Below are positions 50,851 to 62,189 of a DNA stretch of 64,000 bases, piece after piece. Within the stretch, counting starts at the first letter, position 1, and every line of letters starts with the position of its first letter. The stretch spans positions 186,001 through 250,000 of the forward strand of contig JAINUG010000477.1 of assembly GCA_029706075.1 (NCBI GenBank), given 5' to 3'. Origin of the DNA: Aldrovandia affinis (taxonomy: Eukaryota; Chordata; Actinopteri; Notacanthiformes; Halosauridae). The notes under the pieces were generated by a model. It searched no databases, was not told the origin of the DNA, and saw nothing but the letters and a program-made list of their open reading frames with translations. Position numbers and translations under genes: made by a program.

Positions 50851-51081
50851 TGCTGTGATAACGTGACGGGCAGTGCCTTTTGCCCGGCAGCGCAGCTCGC
50901 TCCTGGCCTGTGACGTCACGTGAAAGCTATGGATTAAGTACCTAGCCACCTTACCTATTGGAACCCTAAGTGCATAATCAAGGACCTAACGCCGCTGGAT
51001 ATATTCGCTTAAGTGGCAAACTCGTATTCGTATTTTGCTACGTTGTGCAAACACTGCATGCAAAGATATAATTATACTCAC

Positions 51082-51301
51082 TCCTGGTTTCCCGGTTTCC
51101 ATGTAACTTAAAACACTGCAGCCTGAATTGTACTTGATTCGGCATTCAAAGCGATCTCGCGAGGCCATACTAATATGGTATGGAGACACTGTTTAAAAAA
51201 TGAGGGTTGCATTCCGTTTGTTTGTAGATATCTTCTCGCATCTCTTACTCGATTCCACAATTAAATGTTTTATTAAACGGAAAGTCCTTGTTCATTCAGG
51301 C
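51082..51301 (-). other. Candidate 5' untranslated exon of ZNF-3
   Basis: Counterpart of the unit 2 leader exon, ending at 51082 before GTGAGT. The implied intron to the acceptor at 46747-46748 is about 4.3 kb and contains the deleted THAP/YqaJ-type transposon and a hAT element. Confidence 0.35.
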
Positions 51302-51321
51302 GCCATCTTGTACTGACGTCA
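51302..51321 (-). promoter_or_regulatory. CRE + YY1-like promoter core, unit 4 (for ZNF-3)
   Basis: TGACGTCA at 51314-51321 and CAAGATGGC at 51302-51310. It is about 4.6 kb upstream of the N-terminal exon of ZNF-3; the extra distance is due to transposon inserts in the presumed first intron. Confidence 0.5.
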
Positions 51322-51573
51322 CGCTTTTATTGACGTTGGCGACGAGGAATCGCTTCTACAGGACAGACGCTCGTCAACCATGAAATGCAACAGGCGCGCA
51401 GATGTGTGTGTGTCACTGTAAATACCAGGGCATTAACAATGTTAATGTTCATAATTAATCAGTTATAGTTCATTTAAGAGTTGCATGGTTCATAAGATGA
51501 ACGTGTTGTGTCTGTACTTTAGTTCAGTACTAATATATAGGTAGCTAGTATCATTTGTTCAACACGGTATAAA

Positions 51574-51762
51574 ATGAACCAGCTTCAGGAAAGATTGGCT
51601 GAAGAAGTTTCAAGGTTCAGGAGTTTCCCTGCTTTCATGAAAACTTTACCAACCTTGTTCAATACATTGACACCTACTAGTGTACAGAAGTGTAAGGACA
51701 CCATGTTGCATAGGCTGCGCATAACCTTTGCAGAGGTATACACTACCGGTCAAAAGTTTTAG
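51574..51762 (+). CDS. Small ORF opposite the zinc-finger promoter, unit 4
   Basis: Same 62-codon frame as at 2022-2210, with no disabling change. It lies to the right of the CRE/YY1 core at 51302-51321. Function unknown. Unit 4 is at the array edge, so a continuing gene to the right could exist, but I see no following exon. Confidence 0.3.
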   Translation: MNQLQERLAEEVSRFRSFPAFMKTLPTLFNTLTPTSVQKCKDTMLHRLRITFAEVYTTGQKF

Positions 51763-51909
51763 AACACCCAATTTTCAAATTTTTACTTAAATGTAAGCAG
51801 TTCAAGTCCAGTGAATAACCTGAAATGGTACAAAGGTAAGCGGTAAACTGCCAGAGGTAAAAAAATAAAAATAAAGTTTATCAAAAACTGAAAAGTTCTA
51901 AAGTTCTCA

Positions 51910-52245
51910 CCCTGCGTTTTAACAGCCGGCGATTCTAGGCGATGAAATCGCCCAGTGGGCGTTCACCCCGTGTGTTGTCATGCTTGAATGGCCTCCTCAA
52001 AGTGGTTCCGACGTGCTTACGATATTTTAGCATGGTAAACAAATAGTTCATCAGTGCTTATAATGTTTATGCTCTTGGAGGGAGAATCTTTATTATAAAT
52101 ATTAGTTGGCTAGCAGTATTGTTCCCTTCAACCATGAATGTATAGTATGGGGATATTGCAGACCGCTGTTATCAGTTTGTCGTCATCCATGTTGACGTGT
52201 CGGAACTAGGAACCAAATTTTGGTGTGTTGTGTTAAAACGCAGGG
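51910..52245. mobile_element. 336-base MITE (unit 4)
   Basis: Same length and intact 15-base terminal repeats as the unit 2 copy. Confidence 0.6.
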
Positions 52246-52248
52246 TTA

Positions 52249-52465
52249 GGATCTCCACCTGTCTCTCCTTCCTCCTCTGTGCCCTCACTCTCCAATGCTC
52301 TTCCTGCTCTTTCTCTCTCCACACCTACTTATCACCCCCTACACCCCAGCCAGACCCCCTTTGCTCTACCTCCTTCGGCAAACTGACTGTCCCATCCCTC
52401 CGGGCGCCCGGCAGCCGCTCCTCGCGGTCTTGCCTCTTCTCTGTCCTGACCCCTCGATGGTGACC
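52249..52465 (+). mobile_element. L2-type LINE RT fragment, plus strand (unit 4)
   Basis: Same insertion as at 2765-2998, with the unit 2 type of internal deletion. Confidence 0.55.
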
Positions 52466-52910
52466 ACTCTCCGCGGTATTGGTCAAATCAAAATACCCAG
52501 TCACTGCCAATTTGTGGAAAATAACATGATTTTATTGGCTGCGAGGCTGCGGCCTAGCTCCCATTGGATTGATGGACACTGAGACGTGTATGTTGCTATT
52601 TTTAGGTGGGTATACGGTAAATCCCTCTCCTCAGAGTTGGGTATACACCGTGTACCTGCGTATACGCACCACTGCCTGTAAGACATTGCTCCATGCGTAG
52701 TAATGTGTGTTTGTTTGCCCTGTTATACCAACACAAATGTTTTTGTGTGTTATTTTGTTTATAGTTGGCATAGGTCACCATTTCTTATTTGTTATAATTG
52801 TTTGATATGTTTTTTAGAAGTTTACAGCTAGCTAGCTATAAATATTTCATGTTCATCTGTTGTTCTCCCAAATGCACATATTTTATGCTTTGTGAAACGC
52901 ATTGTGTTGG

Positions 52911-53709
52911 CGGAGTGCTATCCCACACATGACCAGACTTTTAAATAAGTGAACACCGTAGTGATCATTGTGTGCTGGTATGTTGGTTTGTCACGTTATT
53001 GTGTGTTGGTTAGTCTATTTCATGTCAGTCTACGTTATGCTTTTAATGTTGCAGTTTACGTTTTAGACTTTTTAAAATTGTATTCTTTTATAGATCATTC
53101 CCTGGACTTGCAAGGCAGTAGAAAAGGTTGGGCAACCACGGTGCTTGGGTGTAACGTTGAGTCTCTTTTCAGTGTGAGTCCATCTCACCTGTAGGTGGCA
53201 GCAATACGCCTATCAGCCATTGCCTCTACAAGAAGAAGAAGAAGTTCAGGTTCGCAGTTTGCTCGTTCAAACGAGGAAATCAAGAGAACGAGAATTGCAT
53301 CAACATGAAAAAAACATTGGACAATCACACCGAGGGAGAGCAACATAATACGAGGGAATAAGGGTATGTTTAAAAAAAAAAAATAGTGGTAGCAAGTTTT
53401 GTTTCGCGCTAGCAGGATCCTCCGGTAACACATTTGTCTCCCATTTGGACCTGTTTGACCGGATACATTATCTTATCCAGAGCGACTTGCTCGGATCTAC
53501 TACTATATTTAGCTATCTCACTTTTTCTATTGTGGCATAAAGTGAATTGTCCCGAATACAACCATGCAAGTTGTTGTAGGTGTATTAAACCGTTTTTATT
53601 AAAACGTACAAACAGTACAGGCTGCGCCACGCCAAAACGACAGGTTTCATATGAGAATAAAATCATATTCATGGTCATATTGGACATGGCTAAATACAAA
53701 ATAGTCTAA
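52911..53709. other. Unique/degenerate sequence right of the array
   Basis: No gene supported. It contains CACCTGTAGGTGGCAGCAAT (53188-53207), close to a CTCF core, followed by a GAAGAAGAAG run. This combination is part of a widespread fish repeat. Confidence 0.4.
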
Positions 53710-54561
53710 CCCTACGGTCTAACAGCGGGCGATACTAGGCAATAAATTGCCCAGTGGGCGTTCACCACGCTTGACTGGCGTCCTCAAAAATGCTTCCGAC
53801 GTGCTTACAATTTTTTGGCATGGTAAACGAATAGTTCATCATAGATTTTGAGAATCTTTATTATAAATATTAGTTGGCTAGCAGTATTGTTTCCTTCAAT
53901 TATGAACCGCAAACTCAAACTCAGAAGGCTTTTGCAATTACGGCCATATACTTGCGCTGAAACAGAAACACGCTGCGATAAAAAAAAATTTCTCTCAAAC
54001 AGTAGGCCATATAAGTTTTTTAGCTATAAATATTTATGCTTTTAGGATTAAATAAAATGGGGTACTGCAGACCCTGTTAAGTTTCTCCTCATTCAAAAAT
54101 AGCCTTTTAACGAATAGTTCATCAACACAAACATTAAATAAGATGTATGTAGGCCAAACATAAGTTTAGCTAGCTATAAATATTTATGCTTTTAGCCTTT
54201 TAACCAACACAAACATTAAATAAAGTATGTAGGCCATATACTGCTAGCTATAAATATTTATGCTTTTGATTAAATTAACAGTTTAACAGTTTCTCCTCAC
54301 TCATGTTGAAGTGTCAGAACTAGGAACAAAATTTCGGTGTTGTGTTGGTTTCCGCGTGGAAGGTAAAAAGAGCAAGACATGAATTTTAATGGCTCTTACC
54401 GGGCAACATTGCCCGAAAGTTCAGAATTTTCAACTTTTCTGGGACACCGAAACACCCACAAATCGGGCAATGGGTCAGGCACCGGAAGTCGCTCACTCTC
54501 ATAGAGAATCAATGCATTTCCGGCAACTAGTTGCCGAATCGCCCGCTGTTAGACCGTAGGG
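53710..54561. mobile_element. 852-base Harbinger-like MITE, perfect 23-base TIRs, TSD TAA
   Basis: Left end CCCTACGGTCTAACAGCGGG and right end its exact reverse complement over 23 bases. TAA is on both sides (53707-53709, 54562-54564). The left arm (TTGCCCAGTGGGCGTTCACC, CTTCCGACGTGCTTAC, ATTAGTTGGCTAGCAGTATT) is shared with the 336-base MITEs of the array, though the ends differ. Inside are three imperfect repeats around AGCTATAAATATTTATGCTT. No ORF. Confidence 0.8.
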
Positions 54562-57274
<2,713 letters not shown>

Positions 57275-58369
57275 GAAAAGTGTTTTAAAAAATAGGCAGT
57301 TTGAACAGGCACTGGAGAATTCATTCAGGTGAGAATTAATTTAGGTGAAAAAAAAAAACCATACTATTGTATCCAGCCTGTGACACAATTGAATAAGTTA
57401 TCTAATTGAATCTGACATGGGAGAAACAGCAGCCTCTCCCTTTTACTCTGCAGCCAACCAGCTGAGCTAACACAATTACCCAACAATAATTCACCATATA
57501 CTATAGGTTGCACATTACAGAATTACTGCACAATAACTTCACCACATAATACAAATTGATCAATGTAGGCAATGCTGGTAGCCTGATAATGTCATGTTTT
57601 CAAACTAGTTATGATCAGCGGTATAGATTAAGTAGTGCACCAACAGATTCCAGTACCGAACAACAGCGGCTTGGAAATACCCATCGATGTTTCACAATGG
57701 CTAAATTGTAATGTTTCACTTTTCCAATTCCAACTGACTGATGCCAAATATGTTTTTCAAGCTTTTATGTATTTTGTAATGTTAATGCTGGCAAAATACA
57801 TACCATGTTAAATGAAAGATTTGTGAAAACGTGTAACATTTCATGTGAATAATGTATGAATAATTGTGATCCAGATGTTTTCTGGAAAAAAATTATTCAT
57901 AAAACAATGTTTCTCTTAACAATTGTTTTAGTAATGTAGGTTTGGAATTCAGGATTTTTTAAGCATAAAATAAAGCTCATTACTTGTATAGTTTATTTCA
58001 TACGATCTCTTTTGTTCATCTTTATCGCGGGTGTGAATAAAAACGGAGCCTATTGTATGTGACAGGGTGTCTTGGGTCACCTTCCCTCTGGGCAGTGAAG
58101 GCAGGTCAGTCATCATCTCTGGCATGGGCCTGTCCCAGGTTTCCTCGAACCCTTAAGGGCGGGGGTTTTCTGGCCTGAGTGTACCTCATTGGTGGAACTG
58201 AGATGATCGCAGCCTGGAGGCGGGGGTGACCATGAGCAGATTTATGAAATGTATTCATCATGCCACACACAGGTGGGAGGGCTTAGCAAGGGAGGGGTGG
58301 AGGAAGATTCCCCAGTGATCCTGTAACAATGAGGGAGAGATGGAGTCTCCAGAGCGTTTTGGTTTGACC
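57275..58369. other. Decayed finger remnant, then no recognised feature
   Basis: 57275-57330 is a decayed zinc finger. 57331-58010 is AT-rich, with AATAAA near 57968 that could serve the zinc-finger transcript. 58060-58330 is GC-richer but without ORF or repeat I recognise. Confidence 0.5.
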
Positions 58370-58519
58370 TTAAGATAAGATAGCCTTAGCTCTCACTGTG
58401 TTAATATTGGTTAATATACGTCTGTGGTCTCTGGGTCCGGGGGTAAATCTGAGGGGTCTCTCAGACCACATCAGTGAGTGTGTGGTGTTTCTCCTCTGGT
58501 CCTGGCCTCTCCTCTTCAC

Positions 58520-58612
58520 ACATGCACACACATACACACACATAAACACACAAACACGCATACACACATACATACACACACACATACACACACGCACACA
58601 TACACACACAAC
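58520..58612. repeat. CA-rich microsatellite
   Basis: Imperfect CACACATA/CACACA run. A GT run follows at 58689-58713. Confidence 0.9.
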
Positions 58613-58869
58613 AGTATATTTTTCATTTAAAATTTGAGCAAAGCTGTTCGTGAAGCTACATTCAATATCAATACAATATATTGTTTGCGTGTGTGTGTGT
58701 GTGTGTGTGTGGAGAGAGGACAGGACAAGAGAGGAGAGGAGAAGATAAAGTTTAATACACTCACATTGTGCCTGTTACATGTATAGAAAATGTGCTATTA
58801 ACAGCATGTGATGTACGCTGGGAGAGTCACTTCAGAGTATCATGGGAGAAATAAAAAGAAAACAATTTA

Positions 58870-59410
58870 TATAAAAATTGTCACACCCTACACCCCAGCC
58901 AGACCCCTCCGCTCCACCTCCTCTATCACACCCTACACCCCAGCCAGACCTCCTCTGCTCTGCCTCCTCTGGCAAACTGACTGTTCCATCCCTCCGGGCG
59001 CCCGGCAGCCCCTCCTCGCGGTCTCGCCTCTTCTCTGTCCTGACCCCTCGGTGGTGGAACGACCTTCTGCAATCGGTCAGGACCGCAGAATCACTTGCGA
59101 TCTTCAGACACCACTACCACTGAATTCTGTACATCTAGCCACTTGTCATCACCACTGCATACTTGTTCAATACTTCTTGTATATGTATCCCTGCTTACTC
59201 CTCATTAAAAAAAAAAAAATAATAATGTACTAACCTTTTCCTTCCCAGTGTTACAGGTATGGCATGCAGCTGCCAACAACGATGTCTATTGCTATATTAC
59301 TGCACTGATCTCTTGCGCAAACTATGATTGTTCTTATCATGTATTAATGCACATATTGTAAGTCACTCTGGATAAGATAATGCTAAATGCTTAAAATGTT
59401 CAAATGTAAA
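58870..59410 (+). mobile_element. L2-type LINE 3' end, plus strand
   Basis: RT C-terminal segment (WWNDLLQSVRTAESL), then poly-A-like tract, UTR and a decayed stem-loop tail. Repeats the ITPYTPARP segment twice. Independent of the array. Confidence 0.65.
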
Positions 59411-59474
59411 TGTATATACACACACTCACAACAGCCCAGTTTCTGCAGCTTTGAGAACCCACTGTCACTTTACT

Positions 59475-59540
59475 CTCTCTCTCTCTCTCTCACACTCTCT
59501 CGCACACTTTTTCTCTGACTATTTTTCTCTCTCTCTCTCA
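59475..59540. repeat. CT microsatellite
   Basis: CTCTCT runs interrupted by CACACT and TTTTT segments. 59541-59700 contains TTTATTGGCATGACAAA, a dispersed fish repeat. Confidence 0.85.
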
Positions 59541-59955
59541 ATTCAGTTCAATAAGCTTTATTGGCATGACAAAAAGTAACAAATGGCAACAATAATAATA
59601 GGAGCAGACAAAATAAATAAATAGTAAGAATTTAGTGTGAGAAATGTAAAATTGGCTTTATTTGCATGACAAGTGAACTTGTGTTGCTAAAGCATAAAAA
59701 ACTGCTTCCCAGTTCCTGTTCCGTCATCTCCTGTTCCTGTCACACGCGGTTTGTGAAACGCTAGCGCGCTTTCTACTTCGACATAACTTTTACACGATCA
59801 CGTAAAATACCAAATATATTGGCTGCAATACTGTCATTTTATTAATAACCTACGTTTTCGTCGAATCTGCGTGAATTTGATAATTTACGGGACTCCAAAC
59901 CCGTGGTTTTCTGTTCTATCATCAAGAAAACAAATCTACGGTAAGGAATTCGACG

Positions 59956-60475
59956 ATGGGTTCCTCCCTTGTTTCCTGCTTGGAGTGCAATATGTTTAGT
60001 GTTCGTTCTGACGCCAAGTTTAGCGTAACTGGTATTTGTAGGAAGTGTCAACTTAATTTAGAATTGGCTAAGAAAATAGTTGAGCTTGAGGACCGCGTCC
60101 GGACGCTTCGCCAGATTCAGGAGGGAGAGAGTTACACCTTTTCTGCAAAAGAGCCTTTTCTGCAAGCATCGGACGCACCAGGGAGTTTAAATAGCCCAGA
60201 TATCAGTGCTATTCCCCGGCAGAGCATTCGCAGCAAGGCGTTTTTGTTACGGTTCGAGGGAGGCATAGTCGCCGTCCCAAGGAGGTCAGAAACAAAACTC
60301 ACGTTTCGAATCGTTTCTCCCCACTCAGTAATACACCTACTGAGAAAGCTCTGATTATTGGCGATTCCTTTTTACGAAACGTGAGGATAGTCACCAGCGA
60401 CCATAGTCCAATGTTTGCCTGGGGCCAGAGCTACCGACGTGGAGGCAAAATTAACCCTTTCCTGCCCGAGCGGAA
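59956..60475 (+). pseudogene. LINE ORF1 with zinc knuckle, coiled coil and esterase start
   Basis: ATG at 59956 opens a frame with CLECNMF and CRKC (zinc-knuckle-like), then LELAKKIVELEDRVRTLRQI (coiled coil). After a frameshift near 60330 the text PTEKALIIGDSFLRNVRI appears. GDSFLRNV is block I of the SGNH/GDSL esterase found in ORF1 of CR1/L2 LINEs. The esterase is cut off near 60450 by an insert beginning TTAACCCTTTCC. Confidence 0.65.
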
Positions 60476-60809
60476 TGTTCCATTTATTATCGTAACGTGA
60501 CCAGTCTATGCATTAACGATCATAGTTTACTTGTATCAAACCATATATTTGAAAATGATACACCTGCAGGAAGTTGATAAATAGCTCTTTCAAATGATAT
60601 GACATACAATACCACAATATGAATAAACATTTAATAAGTCAAGGAAGCACCCCCAAAAAAAAGAATGTTTATCTTATAAGAAAATCAGTGTTTTTTCCCC
60701 AAATAACTGCCAGTTTGACTATTTTCCAATGATGCATGGAGATACTTCCCTATTCTGTATGCATTTCGAATCTGAAATCAGAATATAAATACCTTTTACG
60801 GTGTAAGAG
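60455..60809. mobile_element. Possible piggyBac-like MITE (TTAA flanks)
   Basis: TTAA at 60451-60454 followed by CCCTTTCCTGCCC, and TTAA at 60810-60813 preceded by the complement of CTCTTACACC. Both ends thus read TTAACYCTT, as in piggyBac-like ends. No ORF. The LINE does not resume right after the second TTAA, so the call is tentative. Confidence 0.35.
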
Positions 60810-60813
60810 TTAA

Positions 60814-61264
60814 AGGCTTTTTAGTGACTGGTGGTGTTTTTCCAAAATTCTATATATGGAATGTTCCGTGGTCAGACACTTTATTATCTGGATAGCAGAA
60901 TAAATATATCTGCAACATGGCATATTACATACACTATTTTGTCTTACATATGATAATAAAATACATGCACAAGCAATCTAAGATTACAAATTTGTAATTT
61001 AAACATTTTATTGTAAAAAATACAAGGTTGGGAGCTTACATTAAAACCTGAAAACAAAGTGCAGGTTACGCTGCCATCTTTTACTAAGGTCATAAACAAA
61101 ATATAGTGTAAAAAAGCAACTGCATTATTTAAATTGCAATATAGGCTAACGATATGTTATAAATTAAGCACACTGGCTGTCGTGGCATTTGTGTACATAA
61201 TCTTATTTATATTAAAACCTCTCAGCCTGCTGTAAGTGTTGCCTATACTAAGACATATCTTAAA
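60814..61264. other. AT-rich stretch between LINE parts
   Basis: No ORF or repeat recognised. GGAATGTTCCGTGGTCAGAC near 60858 resembles GGAATGTTCC...GACCAGTC at 60470, which hints at a longer palindromic element. Confidence 0.4.
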
Positions 61265-61905
61265 TGTGGATTGTTAAATGTTAGATCATTTTCCCCAAGG
61301 CGGATCTTGTGAACAAACTAATCACTGACCATAGTTTTGACCTGATTGGTTTCACTGAAACCTGGCTTAGGCCTGATGAATACAGTGCACTTAATTAGTC
61401 ATCTCCTGATGGTTATACTAGTTGTCAAGTGCCGCGTCTGTCCGGTAGAGGGGCGGTGTTGCTGTGATTTTAGTTTCATACCTAAATGTGGAGATAAGTT
61501 CTCCTCTTTTGAATCACTTGTTATGCTTTCTGGACGGTCAAAAGATAAAGCTACCTCAGTGCACTCCTTCCTCTTAGTAACTATTTATAGACCACCTGGA
61601 CCGTATACTGTCTTTCTTTCTGAGTTTGCAGAGTCTTTATCAAGCTTGGCAACTATGGCAGATAAAGTTGTGATTGTTGGAGGTTTCATGTTGATAATGA
61701 CAGTGACCCTTTAGGATTGGCTTTTGCAGCTATTATTGGCTCTGTTGGTTTTATTAAAAATGTGTCTGAACCAACCCACTGCCACAACCATACCTTAGAT
61801 TTAGGGTTATCCTATGGTATCGATGTCGAGAATATCATTGTGTCTCCCCATAATCCTGTACTATCGGGTCACTTTTTGGGCCTCAGTTTCCACCTCTGCC
61901 AGGTT
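61265..61905 (+). pseudogene. LINE APE endonuclease remnant, plus strand
   Basis: Decayed APE-type endonuclease: LLNVRSF and FDLIGFTETWLRPDEY, then VTIYRPPGPYTVF, DKVVIVGGF and EPTHCHNHTLDLGLSYG. Stops and frameshifts are scattered. Probably the same LINE as ORF1 at 59956. The catalytic GDFN is changed to GGF. Confidence 0.65.
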
Positions 61906-61919
61906 GCAGTGATCACACA

Positions 61920-62187
61920 GCTAGTTCTCTTTAGCCAGCCAGGTCTTTTTGTGGTGGCCTGTTTCGATGGCAAGACTGTGGTCACCGAGTCTGTATATCA
62001 TCAATGTTTGCCTTTTTTTGGGGTCTTTTATTCTGACAAGATATTCTGCCAGGGAGTAGTCTCTGTTTAGAGTTTGGTAGATTTTATTTATAGTTTTAAT
62101 TTGTTTCTTCAAGCCAATCATTAATGTAGACGTTTTTGTTTGTTGAGTCAATGTTTTTAAATGTTGCTGGTGTAATTCTGTGTACAT
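61920..62187 (-). pseudogene. LINE-type C-terminal remnant, minus strand
   Basis: Minus frame with YRLGDHSLAIETGHHKKTWL followed by LCDHC-like text, typical of the C-terminal region of another fish non-LTR ORF2. No start or end visible. Confidence 0.45.
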
Positions 62188-62189
62188 TG

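Larger units (their letters stand above)
49836..50932. mobile_element. Internally deleted ISL2EU-like transposon with AT duplication
   Basis: About 1.1 kb. The left end CCATAGCTTTCA matches the right end read backwards. AT is duplicated on both sides (49834-49835, 50933-50934), and unit 2 (near 12334) shows the uninterrupted site. Left arm: first exon of a YqaJ-type gene (+). Right arm: first exon of the THAP gene (-) with a 9-base deletion (GAAAGGAGA). The middle, including both gene bodies, is gone and replaced by TAACGTTAGC-rich spacer. Confidence 0.75.
47485..52910. repeat. Tandem array unit 4 (P and part of Q; array end)
   Basis: Block P starts at 47485, carries three inserts (LINE plus hAT at 48222-49083, transposon at 49836-50932, small LINE tail at 47795-47815), passes the promoter near 51310, and continues into Q. 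Homology ends near 52910 after the GTGAAAC sequence, where the other units carry the tRNA-SINE. Beyond this no unit sequence is seen, so this is the right edge of the array. Confidence 0.8.

Noticed and set aside
53188-53207. CTCF-like motif as an array boundary insulator
   Set aside because: The motif match is tempting at the array edge, but the surrounding text with a GAAGAAG run is a common dispersed repeat; sequence alone does not support a boundary.
58370-58609. Cysteine/valine-rich ORF MCVCVRVCMC and its complement
   Set aside because: Translation of a CA/GT microsatellite.
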